This document shows, piece by piece, positions 1 to 11,652 of a stretch of 64,000 nucleotides of DNA. Source of the DNA: Microbacterium barkeri (GTDB lineage Bacteria > Actinomycetota > Actinomycetes > Actinomycetales > Microbacteriaceae). Positions within the stretch are counted from its first letter, which is position 1; each line of letters begins with the position of its first letter. Location of the stretch: NCBI RefSeq assembly GCF_027921765.1, contig NZ_BSEJ01000003.1, forward strand, positions 186,001 through 250,000, written 5' to 3'. The notes below the pieces were generated by a model. The model searched no databases. It had not been told where the DNA came from and saw only the letters and a program-made list of their open reading frames with translations. A program made the position numbers and the translations under genes.

Positions 1-2
1 CG

Positions 3-368
3 ACCCGTGCCGCGGCCCGGGCGCGCGAGGCCTGGGGCGAGCGGGTCCGACTCGTCTTCTCGACAGGGGAGGACGTCATCGTCTCGGGCAGCGCGGTCAT
101 CGGGCGGCGACCCGAGCAGACCGCGGCGACCCTCGGGGCACAGGCCGTGGAGGTCGCCGACACGACCCGGTCGATGTCGCGCGTGCACCTGTACCTCGAG
201 CTCGAGCGGGGCACCCTGCGGGCCGGCGACGCCGGTTCCGGAAACGGCTCATCGCTGCGCCGCGGCGACCGGACCATCCCGCTCCCCGTGGGCGAGGAGC
301 GGGTCGAGGTGCGCCCGGGCGACGCCCTCCGCGTCGGCGACGTCGAGATCGCGCTGTCGCCGGCCTGA
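3..368 (+). CDS. FHA domain protein, C-terminal part (5' end outside window)
   Basis: The reading frame is open from the first bases and ends with TGA at 366-368, so only the last 121 residues or so are visible. They carry a forkhead-associated fold: the strand GSAVIGRRP, the phosphothreonine-binding core SMSRVHLYLE, then DAGSGNGS and a final PGDALRVGDVEIAL strand. FHA domains bind phosphothreonine peptides. FHA proteins are common accessory parts of actinobacterial type VII secretion loci, and the downstream WXG100 and toxin genes fit that setting. The same core recurs in the RDD-FHA protein at 11653-12690. The N-terminal architecture cannot be judged. The FHA call is secure; a secretion role is inferred from neighbours. 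Confidence 0.8.
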   Translation, partial: TRAAARAREAWGERVRLVFSTGEDVIVSGSAVIGRRPEQTAATLGAQAVEVADTTRSMSRVHLYLELERGTLRAGDAGSGNGSSLRRGDRTIPLPVGEERVEVRPGDALRVGDVEIALSPA

Positions 369-394
369 GCCGGAGGCGGTGCGGGTGGCGGCGG

Positions 395-510
395 CTGCCG
401 GTGGTGGGGGCGGCTGTTGGGGTCGGCGCAGGTGGTGGGGGGCGGTTGTTGGGGTCGGCGCCGGTGGTGGCGCGGCGCCGGTGGCGGGGCGGTGCGGCTG
501 TTGGGGTCGC
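395..510 (+). repeat. G-rich imperfect direct repeats, G-quadruplex-prone
   Basis: Three imperfect copies of a unit containing GGCTGTTGGGGTCG, with GGTGGTGG spacers, lie between the FHA stop and the first 50-bp palindrome. Runs of two to six G on the + strand could form a quadruplex. No credible gene is seen at 369-630. Confidence 0.5.
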
Positions 511-554
511 AGTTTGCGGCCGTGTTCGGCCGTTTGAGGCCGGGAAGTGCGACC
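505..554. repeat. 50-bp intergenic palindrome, copy A
   Basis: Begins GGTCGCAGTTTGCGGC and ends GCCGGGAAGTGCGACC, so the outer arms form a long imperfect hairpin. It is one of four elements in this window with the same ends and exactly the same 50-bp length (505, 577, 1698, 24177). All lie between genes, which suggests a REP-like dispersed element. Confidence 0.75.
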
Positions 555-576
555 GGGGTGGTGGCGCAGCTGCCGG

Positions 577-626
577 GGTCGCACTTTGCGGCTGTATTCG
601 GCCGTTTGGGGCCGGGAAGTGCGACC
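577..626. repeat. 50-bp intergenic palindrome, copy B
   Basis: Same orientation as copy A, 22 bp downstream of it and differing at only a few positions. Ends are GGTCGCACTTTGCGGC and GCCGGGAAGTGCGACC. It sits 4 bp beyond the stop of the leftward nuclease-like gene, so the pair could also act as a terminator for that gene, although no T-tract follows. Confidence 0.75.
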
Positions 627-630
627 GGGA

Positions 631-1611
631 TCAGGCGCGACGGCCGCCGAGCGCGTGACGCACGCGTCGGACGAGCTCGCGCGGATTCGCCAGCAGCGGT
701 GCGGTGACCTCGACGACCGTCCATCCCGCTGCGCGCAGTGACGCGATGCGCTCCGCGTCGCGGGCCCACGAGGCGCCGTGCAGCATCCCGAGGTACTCGA
801 TCGCCACGCGCTCGCGGCGGTAGAGCATGTCGACGCAGGCGAGGAATCGTCCGGAATCGTCGAACACGTCGCCGTTGAGCTCCGGCTCCGGCAGTCCGCC
901 GCAGACGAGCTCGAACCGGACGCGCGATTCCTTGGGCGACCAGGCATCGGGACGGATCCATCCGACCGCCTCGCGCAGCCTGACGATTCCCTGCCACCGG
1001 CCGGTCGCGAGCGCGGCCTCGAGCTGCGCGACGGTGGCGAGCGGAGGCCGTCCGGGCGTCGGCCGGCCGACGCCTTCGCGCCAGACTCGGCAGAAGAAGT
1101 CGCCGAGGGCGATGAGATCCGGCAGCGGAAGCGTTCCGAGGCCGGCCCAGGTCGTCGCCGGCGAGGTCACGAGCAGGCCGGCGTGCTCGCGGAGCGACGT
1201 CATCTTCGCCTGCGCGCGGTGCCGGATGACGCCTCGAGCGCGAGGAAGCGCCGTCGGTCCGATCACACCCACGTGGACGCCGAGGTGCGTCTCGTCCGCG
1301 ACAGCTCCGCCCGGCGTGAACACGAGGGGCAGCGGAGCGCCCCAGACCGACGCTGCCGTCTCGCGGCAGAAGAAGTGGCCCGGGTGCAGGCGATGCGCGT
1401 ACGCCCTGGCGAGTCGGAGCCGCTGCTGCCGCTGCCGTTCGTAAGGGTCCTCGACCTCGCACGGAGCCAGGTCGACCGTGCGGATGCCGCGAAACGGGCG
1501 CCCGAGATCGGCCGCGCGCAGGCGCTTCTCACCGACGCCCAGCGCGCGTGCGTCGCGCACGGCGAAGGTGTCGCCGAGATCCTGCGGGAGGTTCATCCGG
1601 TGCCGGCCCAT
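631..1611 (-). CDS. DUF559/Vsr-like nuclease-fold protein with AbiEi-like N-terminus
   Basis: About 326 residues from ATG 1611; ATG 1596 is an alternative, and a longer frame upstream would run through repeat copy C, so I reject it. The N-terminus (DTFAVRDARALGVGEKRLRA, 14-33) resembles the winged-helix domain seen in AbiEi-type antitoxins. The C-terminal 100 residues match the actinobacterial DUF559 restriction-endonuclease-like family: PKESRVR (226-232), PEPELN (241-246), Asp261, IEYLG (271-275), a later His278, RD (284-285) and GW (296-297). The family motif is normally EYDG; here the Asp is Leu274, so nuclease activity is doubtful. It stands alone between repeats, with no toxin partner beside it. 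The function of such orphan proteins is unknown. Confidence 0.6.
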   Translation of the reverse strand: MGRHRMNLPQDLGDTFAVRDARALGVGEKRLRAADLGRPFRGIRTVDLAPCEVEDPYERQRQQRLRLARAYAHRLHPGHFFCRETAASVWGAPLPLVFTPGGAVADETHLGVHVGVIGPTALPRARGVIRHRAQAKMTSLREHAGLLVTSPATTWAGLGTLPLPDLIALGDFFCRVWREGVGRPTPGRPPLATVAQLEAALATGRWQGIVRLREAVGWIRPDAWSPKESRVRFELVCGGLPEPELNGDVFDDSGRFLACVDMLYRRERVAIEYLGMLHGASWARDAERIASLRAAGWTVVEVTAPLLANPRELVRRVRHALGGRRA

Positions 1612-1697
1612 CTCCTCACCGTCGCACCAGCGCGCAGAGGCGCGTCCGCGCTCTCCACAGCCACCGCGACCTCTGGCTCGCGGTCCACGAACGTTCC

Positions 1698-1747
1698 GGT
1701 CGCAGTTCGCGGCCCCCATCGTCGATTTGGGGCCGCAAACTGCGACC
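1698..1747. repeat. 50-bp intergenic palindrome, copy C
   Basis: Starts GGTCGCAGTTCGCGGCCCC and ends GGGGCCGCAAACTGCGACC. It is the best-paired copy, with a near-perfect 19-bp stem. It lies in the 427-bp gap between the nuclease-like gene and the WXG100 operon. Confidence 0.8.
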
Positions 1748-1958
1748 TGGGCGGTGGTGGCGGTCGTCCCGGGGGCGGATCCCGGCGGGGCCCGCCGGAT
1801 CCCGGGCGGGTGCCGGCGCGTCGACGGCGGCGCTGTGCAGAGGGCGTCGAGGGGCGTCCGGGAGACGCCCTTCGCGTCGGCGCCGGCGACATCCCTGCCG
1901 CGTTCCCGTCGGCTGCGCTTGGGCACTCCTCCCCACAGACGGATTTCGGGCCCGCGGC

Positions 1959-1964
1959 TAGCGT
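1959..1964 (+). promoter_or_regulatory. -10 box TAGCGT of the WXG100/toxin operon
   Basis: TAGCGT followed by GGAGG fits an actinobacterial TANNNT -10. Transcription would start near 1971, giving a leader of about 68 nt before ATG 2039. No clear -35 is seen. The rest of the 1612-2038 gap holds only palindrome copy C. Confidence 0.45.
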
Positions 1965-2038
1965 GGAGGCGACCCCGATCATCTGGGGTCAGGGGGCACG
2001 ACTTCACCGCGCAGCGCGGTCACACCACGGAGGAAGAA

Positions 2039-2332
2039 ATGGCAGAGATCAAGGTCACATCCGAGTCGCTCGCCAGCGTCGCGGGACAGCTCTCGAGCGG
2101 ATCGCAGTCGATCGAGTCGCAGCTGTCGAACCTCAAGTCCCTCGTCGAGGGCCTCATCGCGGGCGACTGGAACGGCCAGGCGTCGCAGAGCTTCAACGAG
2201 CTCTACTCGCAGTGGGACCAGGCGGGCATCCAGCTCAAGGAGTCGCTGCAGGGGATCAGCGACCTCCTCAACCAGGCCGCGCTCTCGTACGAGGACAGCG
2301 AGTCGGCGATCGCCGCGACGTTCAACGGCTGA
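2039..2332 (+). CDS. WXG100 family type VII secretion protein
   Basis: The product has 97 residues, the standard WXG100 length. Two amphipathic helices flank the hairpin turn DWNGQAS, which carries the W-x-G motif. The C-terminus has the helical segment ALSYEDSESAIAATF, resembling the YxxxD/E export signal. ATG 2039 has a GGAGGAAGA ribosome site just upstream. WXG100 proteins are exported as helical-hairpin dimers by ESX secretion systems, often with a partner. Here the next two genes encode WXG-type proteins and the fourth a large toxin, so this is probably an export partner or structural substrate. The secretion ATPase is not in the window. Confidence 0.9.
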   Translation: MAEIKVTSESLASVAGQLSSGSQSIESQLSNLKSLVEGLIAGDWNGQASQSFNELYSQWDQAGIQLKESLQGISDLLNQAALSYEDSESAIAATFNG

Positions 2333-2387
2333 TCCGTCGCGGTCGTCGGCGTCCGCGCCGACGACCGCGCCTGCGTAGGGGGCTTCC

Positions 2388-3407
2388 ATGGTGCAGTTCA
2401 GGGTGCGGGCCGAGTCGCTCGCCGAGGTCGCGGGCCTTCTCGGCTCGGTGATCGCGACGTTCGACGGCAACATCTCGTCGGTCGACTCGCAGGTCCAGAA
2501 CGCGCTTCAGAACTGGAAGGGCGACGATGCCGAGTCGTTCCGGCAGAACTGGTCGCGGTTCGTCGCCCTCTCCGAGCAGGTGCGCCTGTCGCTGACCGGG
2601 CTGCAGAACGGCCTCATCTCCGCCGGCGTGAGCTACGACACGACCGAGAGCGGGCTCCGCCAGGGGATGGCGCAGACGGTGCCGAGCGTGCAGGGCCTGC
2701 GCAAGCACGCCGTGCAGTTCGAGGAGGGCGTCGCCCGAGGCGAGGCCCGCGCCGAGGACATGGCCGAGTTCTTCGGCCGCGACTACGCCGGCGACGACGA
2801 GGTCGAGCGCTTCGGGGGAGGCGCTCTCGGTGGCTCGAAGGGCCGCTACACGGGTGGCGGCTCGGGCGACACCGACGGCGACGGCGACGACGACTCGATC
2901 GGCACGACGCCGTTCCTGTCGGACGAGTCGGTCGAGGAGCTGCACGGCGACGACAGCGAGCTCGAGGCGGGCTTCGTCGAGACCGAGGACGGCGTCGTGC
3001 AGAAGCCCGAGGAGGCCGTCGACGCCGACGCCCGCGACGGTGCCTCGGACGGCGGCGCGCCAGCGGATGGCGGCGCGGGCGCGCGCGAAGGCGCCGCCGG
3101 GCTCGACGCCCAGGGGCAGCCGGCTCCCGCCGATCTGCCGCCGGCTGCGGACTCGTCGATCCACGGCGACGCCGTGCCCGCCGAGTTCGAGCGGCCCGCG
3201 CCGGAGCAGCGCGCCGAGGCGCCATCGCTCGATGCGCCGTCCTTCGAGGCCTTCGTCGGCGAGCAGCGGGTCGAGGCCCCGTCGCTGCAGGCCGAGTCGC
3301 TCCGGGCCGAGATGGGCGCCGTGAGCTTCGAGAGCCCGTCGCTGCAGGCCGAGTCGCTGCAGGCCGACGTCGAGCTCTCGTTCGATGACACGCAGGGGGA
3401 GCGATGA
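2388..3407 (+). CDS. WXG100-like protein with long acidic, disordered C-terminal tail
   Basis: There are 339 residues. The first 100 form a WXG100-type hairpin (turn NWKGDDAESF). Residues 110-150 are helical, and the rest is acidic and rich in Pro, Ala and Ser, probably disordered. The tail ends in near-repeats of E-A-P-S-L-Q-A-E-S-L (about 290-330). It starts 55 nt after the first WXG100 gene and its last codon overlaps the next gene (ATGA, 3404-3407), so the three are co-transcribed. It probably travels with, or chaperones, the toxin encoded downstream. The tail matches no domain I know, and no catalytic motif is visible. Confidence 0.75.
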   Translation: MVQFRVRAESLAEVAGLLGSVIATFDGNISSVDSQVQNALQNWKGDDAESFRQNWSRFVALSEQVRLSLTGLQNGLISAGVSYDTTESGLRQGMAQTVPSVQGLRKHAVQFEEGVARGEARAEDMAEFFGRDYAGDDEVERFGGGALGGSKGRYTGGGSGDTDGDGDDDSIGTTPFLSDESVEELHGDDSELEAGFVETEDGVVQKPEEAVDADARDGASDGGAPADGGAGAREGAAGLDAQGQPAPADLPPAADSSIHGDAVPAEFERPAPEQRAEAPSLDAPSFEAFVGEQRVEAPSLQAESLRAEMGAVSFESPSLQAESLQADVELSFDDTQGER

Positions 3408-3712
3408 CCGATCAGCAGGCCGATCCCGCCGAGCTCAAGGCGCTCGAGCAGGCGATGACCGAGCTCGTGGGCTACTGCGACGCGCTCCGGAGCGGGGCGT
3501 CCGGGTTCGCGTACATGCTCCCGAACGAGTGGCAGGGGCCCGCCATGCAGGCGTTCCTCGGCGCGTTCAACTCCTGGGCGCTCGGCGCCGAGGCCATGCG
3601 CCTGAGTGCGGAGGGCCTGCAGAAGCAGGTGCACGCCGCTCAGGTCGCGTACGAGACCTCGGCCGACGCCATGGAGGACTACTGGTCGACCCTCGCGGCG
3701 GCTCTGGGATAG
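3404..3712 (+). CDS. WXG100 family protein
   Basis: A protein of 102 residues with the turn NEWQGPAMQAF and two long helices, and a C-terminal YETSADAMEDYW segment that resembles the ESX export motif. The start codon overlaps the previous stop by four bases (ATGA), implying translational coupling. The gene ends 5 nt before the toxin gene, making this the natural pairing partner for the toxin's N-terminal domain. Such small partners often bind the N-terminus of LXG/ESX toxins to allow export; that role is inferred from gene order here. Confidence 0.85.
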   Translation: MTDQQADPAELKALEQAMTELVGYCDALRSGASGFAYMLPNEWQGPAMQAFLGAFNSWALGAEAMRLSAEGLQKQVHAAQVAYETSADAMEDYWSTLAAALG

Positions 3713-3717
3713 GCACG

Positions 3718-8506
<4,789 letters not shown>

Positions 8507-8520
<14 letters not shown>

Positions 8521-8959
8521 TGACGCGGCGGTCGAACCTCCCTTCCTCGTCGAAGCGCGGCTCCGAGAGGAGATCGCGAGGACCCTGGCGAGCGCCGCAC
8601 CCGACGACTGGGAGGCCATCCGCTACCGCGCGGCGACCGTCGCCGGCGTCGCGGATGTGACGATCTCCCTCGTGCGGGACGGACACGAGGAGCCCTTCCT
8701 CGACGCTCCGTCGGTCGCGCTGCCACGGAGGCGACTCCGCGCGGCGATGTACCGGCCGGGCGAGGGGACCTGGTTCTCGCTCGAGCTCGAGGTGTCCCGG
8801 AGCGGGTCGGTCGAAGCCCGATACGACTACGACGGCGAGCCGGCCTTCCACGTCGCCCCGGCGGCGAGTGCATGGGTGCAGGACCAGGAGCGGTTCCCCC
8901 GCGATCCGGAGAACCAGCCGGACTGGCTGAAGCGCAAGCTCGAGGAGGCGTCGTCGTGA
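8507..8959 (+). CDS. YezG-like immunity protein (probable nuclease antitoxin)
   Basis: A cytosolic protein of 150 residues whose start lies inside the last codons of the toxin gene (overlap 8507-8520), as is usual for toxin-immunity pairs. The pattern WEAIRYRA, MYRPGEGTWFSLEL, YDYDGEP, QERFPRDPENQPDWL matches the YezG/DUF600 immunity family. In Bacillus, YezG neutralises YeeF, a toxin with the same kind of C-terminal DNA/RNA endonuclease as seen here. It therefore most likely blocks the third toxin domain. No signal peptide or membrane segment is seen. The family call rests on recognised motifs rather than an alignment. Confidence 0.7.
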
Positions 8960-9246
8960 GCGGCGCATCGCCCTCTCCGGCGCAGCAGCGTCTCATCGAC
9001 GTCGGTGTGGCGTACTGGCGGCGGATGGTGTCGGAGGAGGCTCCGCTCGGCGTCGAGCTGCTGCCGGACGACGATGCGGTCGTCGTCTCGCACGCCGTGC
9101 GCGGGGGAGGGCGGATCTACGTCGCCGCCGATGAATCCGTCCTGTTCGCGGGGTCGGGGGCGCCCCCGCATGAGGCGATCGAGGTCTTCCGGTCGGGGCG
9201 GCGCACGCCGCCGGAGCAGTTCCGGCCGCGTGACGGCCGCCGGTGA
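8956..9246 (+). CDS. Small putative immunity protein
   Basis: Ninety-six residues from GTG 8956, which overlaps the previous TGA (GTGA). I do not recognise a family. The segment GGGRIYVAADESVLF followed by FRSGRRTPPEQF is clearly related to AGHAVVYVAPDGSVWH and FARGERTPIERF in the next gene, so the two genes are diverged homologues. It is acidic and soluble, with no signal peptide. Its place directly behind a three-domain toxin suggests immunity against the TNT or papain-fold domain; which one cannot be decided from sequence. Confidence 0.6.
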   Translation: MSGASPSPAQQRLIDVGVAYWRRMVSEEAPLGVELLPDDDAVVVSHAVRGGGRIYVAADESVLFAGSGAPPHEAIEVFRSGRRTPPEQFRPRDGRR

Positions 9247-9866
9247 CGATGCGCACGAGCTTCTCGGCGCCTCCGCCCCGCGGCCCGGACGCGCCCCTCG
9301 TCGACGAGGCCGAGATCGACATCTGGGGTGCGCGTGCGGTCCGGCACGCGTCCTGGGCGAGAGAGCTCCTCGGCCGGCTCGCGGCGCAGCGCGGGGAGCA
9401 TCTCGACCGGGAGAGCCTCCGCTACGCGGTGACGGCGGGTCCGGAAGAGCTCGCGGTCGTGTGGGCAGCGGGGCACGCCGTCGTGTACGTCGCGCCCGAC
9501 GGCTCCGTGTGGCATGCGGACGCGGAGGCCGTGCGCCGAGAGGACTACGAGGACTTCGCACGGGGAGAGCGGACGCCGATCGAGCGGTTCGGCGCGCCGG
9601 CCGACGAGGGCGACCTCCCGCGGTCCGCGATCCCGGGTCTGGCCGAGGATCTGGCCGCGCGCGCGGGACTCGACGTGCTCCCTCGTCGAGCAGGGGTGCT
9701 GCTCGCGGTGGGCGACATGGAGCTGGAATGGCTCGTCGCGGAGGAGGACGGCGTGCTCGTCGCCTATCGCGTCGAGCGGGGCTCCGCGCGGGAGCTCGCG
9801 CGATCGTCCGACGCGTCCGTCGCGGTGCGCGCTGTCGAGTCCTCGCTCGGTCTCCTGCGCGACTGA
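9243..9866 (+). CDS. Putative immunity protein, two-part
   Basis: A protein of 207 residues from GTG 9243, overlapping the previous stop (GTGA). The first 113 residues are homologous to the preceding 96-residue protein (shared YVA-D-SV and R-G-x-R-T-P-x-E-x-F motifs). The C-terminal 90 residues add an alpha/beta region (LAEDLAARAGLD, ELEWLVAEEDGVLVAYRVERG) absent from the shorter one. No export signal. The unbroken chain of start-stop overlaps with the toxin gene points to a third immunity function, matching three effector domains with three immunity genes. That one-to-one pairing is inferred. Confidence 0.6.
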   Translation: MTMRTSFSAPPPRGPDAPLVDEAEIDIWGARAVRHASWARELLGRLAAQRGEHLDRESLRYAVTAGPEELAVVWAAGHAVVYVAPDGSVWHADAEAVRREDYEDFARGERTPIERFGAPADEGDLPRSAIPGLAEDLAARAGLDVLPRRAGVLLAVGDMELEWLVAEEDGVLVAYRVERGSARELARSSDASVAVRAVESSLGLLRD

Positions 9867-9873
9867 ACGGCCC

Positions 9874-10503
9874 TCAGCCGTCGACGCGGATCCGCTCGAG
9901 CGCTCCGCCGACGACGAGATCGCGGATGCCGACGAAGTCCTGAGCGAGCGTGCAGCGGAGGCCTCCGCCGCGCTGGCCGAACCAGGGCTGGGCGATCTCG
10001 ACGCGCACGAGCACGTTCGACCGGGTGAGGAACGCATGCCGTTCCGAGCCCTCGGGCAGCACGCCGACCGGCGGGAGAGAGCGTGCTTCGTAGGCCGTTC
10101 CGTACGGGAAGAGCATCGTGCCGTCGAGAGCGCCGATCCGGTCCAGCGCGACGCCCGACGGCAGCTCGATGAGGAGCGAGCCGCTCGCCGCGCGGTCCTG
10201 CAGATCGGCGAAGTGCGCCGTCGCATCCTGCACGGCGCGCTCGACCTCCGCCTCCGGCAGCGTCGTCTCCTCCGGGATCGGGCGGTCCAGGTACGCGAGC
10301 AGAAGCGTGGCGGCGGCGCCGTCGTCCGGCGCCGACCCGAGCACGAAGGCGCGCCCGTAGTCGACGGTCTCCAGCAGCCATCCGTCGGCGTCGGGGGAGA
10401 GGCGCAGCGCACCCTCCAGCGCGGGGCCGTCGTCTCCGGGCAGGATCACCGCCCGAGGGTGCACGGATCGGCGCGCGAGTTCCTGCCGCAGCGTGTCGAA
10501 CAT
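9874..10503 (-). CDS. Stand-alone TNT-like domain protein
   Basis: 209 residues from ATG 10503. Residues 1-105 are an alpha/beta domain I do not recognise. Residues 115-209 follow the TNT pattern: ALDRIG (119-124), Arg141 in YEARSLPP, and WFGQRGGGLR (174-183). The first Gln of the FGQ motif is kept (177), but the second Gln of the secreted toxin's TNT domain is Arg183. There is no signal peptide, WXG region or repeats, so it is presumably cytosolic. Its stop lies 7 nt from the convergent immunity gene, and a TAGGCT box 6 nt before its ATG suggests a leaderless transcript. It could be a spare toxin cassette, a decoy or a domesticated enzyme; the sequence does not decide. Confidence 0.6.
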   Translation of the reverse strand: MFDTLRQELARRSVHPRAVILPGDDGPALEGALRLSPDADGWLLETVDYGRAFVLGSAPDDGAAATLLLAYLDRPIPEETTLPEAEVERAVQDATAHFADLQDRAASGSLLIELPSGVALDRIGALDGTMLFPYGTAYEARSLPPVGVLPEGSERHAFLTRSNVLVRVEIAQPWFGQRGGGLRCTLAQDFVGIRDLVVGGALERIRVDG

Positions 10504-10509
10504 GCCTCG

Positions 10510-10515
10510 AGCCTA
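10510..10515 (-). promoter_or_regulatory. Leaderless -10 box (TAGGCT) of TNT-like gene
   Basis: TAGGCT on the minus strand is followed by 6 nt and then ATG 10503, so transcription would start at the start codon itself. The same geometry recurs at eight other genes in the window. Confidence 0.55.
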
Positions 10516-10665
10516 GCCAGCGCGCCCGCCGGGCGCGGGCCTCCGGCATGGGCAGGACGACCCGCTGGCGCGCCCGTCCCGGGTGCCGCGCATGCGCATG
10601 GGCTGAACTCCCCATGCCGCGGACGGGGAGCGGATGGCCCGCGCCTCTAGCATGGAGGATCGCGA

Positions 10666-11058
10666 ATGCCGTCGCGCCCGCGCGACGGCGAGGCAGGACC
10701 CACGGAGCGGAGCAGGACTGTGTCGACGACCGCGGACACCCTCGCGCAGCGCTGCGAGCGGCTGCGCGAGCCGGTGACCCAGCTGACCGCCGTGAGCATC
10801 GGCGCCGCGGTGAGCCCGACGGGCATCGCGGAGGCGCTCGTCGCGGCGCGCGAGGTGCAGGCCATCCTCGAGGACGACAGCTCGGGCATCGAGCCCGGAG
10901 CCTTCGCCGACTGGCTCCCGACCGCCCGTTCGACCGTGCGCGGCATGGTCGAGGCGCTCGAGCGCGGCGACGCCGCGGAGTCCTACCGGCTCTTCACCGA
11001 CCAGTCCACGGGCTTCTACCGTCTCGCGCTCGGGTGCGCGGGATTCCCGGGGTGGTGA
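10666..11058 (+). CDS. Hypothetical helical protein in ESX accessory cluster
   Basis: Not recognised. 130 residues if ATG 10666 is used (GGAGG lies 7 nt upstream); GTG 10720 is an alternative start (111 residues). TAGCAT at 10648-10653 could be its -10. Mostly alpha-helical and acidic, with a helix-break-helix layout and a C-terminal FTDQSTGFYRLALGCAGFPGW. No membrane segment or catalytic motif. It is followed after 2 nt by a membrane protein and then by FHA proteins, all in one direction, so it is probably part of the secretion accessory operon. Confidence 0.5.
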   Translation: MPSRPRDGEAGPTERSRTVSTTADTLAQRCERLREPVTQLTAVSIGAAVSPTGIAEALVAAREVQAILEDDSSGIEPGAFADWLPTARSTVRGMVEALERGDAAESYRLFTDQSTGFYRLALGCAGFPGW

Positions 11059-11060
11059 GG

Positions 11061-11651
11061 ATGGCCCTGCAGGAGATCGAGCGCGGGCTCCTCCGCGCGC
11101 AGCCCGAGCGGTTCGCGCAGGAGCGCTCGCGACAGAAGCTCGTCGGGTACGGCATCGCCGCGGGCGTGCTGCTGCTCGCCGCGATCATCGGCACGGCGAG
11201 CCTGCCCGCGTTCTGGGCGCACTTCAGCGGGATGGCGCAGGCCGGGTACGACCCCGTGCGCCCGTTCCGCGGCGCGGGGATGGGGTTCGTGGGGGTCGTG
11301 ATCGCCCTCGTGTTCCTGTGGCTCTTCGGCCTCCTCTTCGCCCATGCCGCGATCTTCCGCGCACGCAACTGGGTCGAGCGCGCGTCGGGTCACCGCATCC
11401 GCACGGGCCGGACCGCCCGGTTCGGGGACGTCGGCGCGTACGACCGCTGGCTCGCGCAGATCCAGTCCGGCGGCCTCGCGTCGTTCCCCGACGCGGCCGG
11501 CGGCGCCGGCGCGGGGAAGGCCATCCTGCAGACCGTCGAGGATCGCGAGGGCGGCCGTGTCTTCGTGTGGCTCGAGGCGGCCGACGGGCGCCACGCATCG
11601 TTCGAGTTCGAAGGCGCGCCCGCCCGGGCGCTGATGACCCCCGCGGGGTGA
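11061..11651 (+). CDS. Two-helix membrane protein
   Basis: 196 residues from ATG 11061, which follows GTGAGG. Two transmembrane segments are clear: around 29-52 (GIAAGVLLLAAIIGTASL) and around 76-100 (GFVGVVIALVFLWLFGLLF). The remainder is a cytosolic-looking domain of about 95 residues with a beta-rich end (GGRVFVWLEAADGRHASFEF). No known family is apparent. It lies 1 nt before the RDD-FHA gene, so both are likely co-translated and inserted in the same membrane as the secretion machinery. Confidence 0.6.
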   Translation: MALQEIERGLLRAQPERFAQERSRQKLVGYGIAAGVLLLAAIIGTASLPAFWAHFSGMAQAGYDPVRPFRGAGMGFVGVVIALVFLWLFGLLFAHAAIFRARNWVERASGHRIRTGRTARFGDVGAYDRWLAQIQSGGLASFPDAAGGAGAGKAILQTVEDREGGRVFVWLEAADGRHASFEFEGAPARALMTPAG

Positions 11652-11652
11652 C

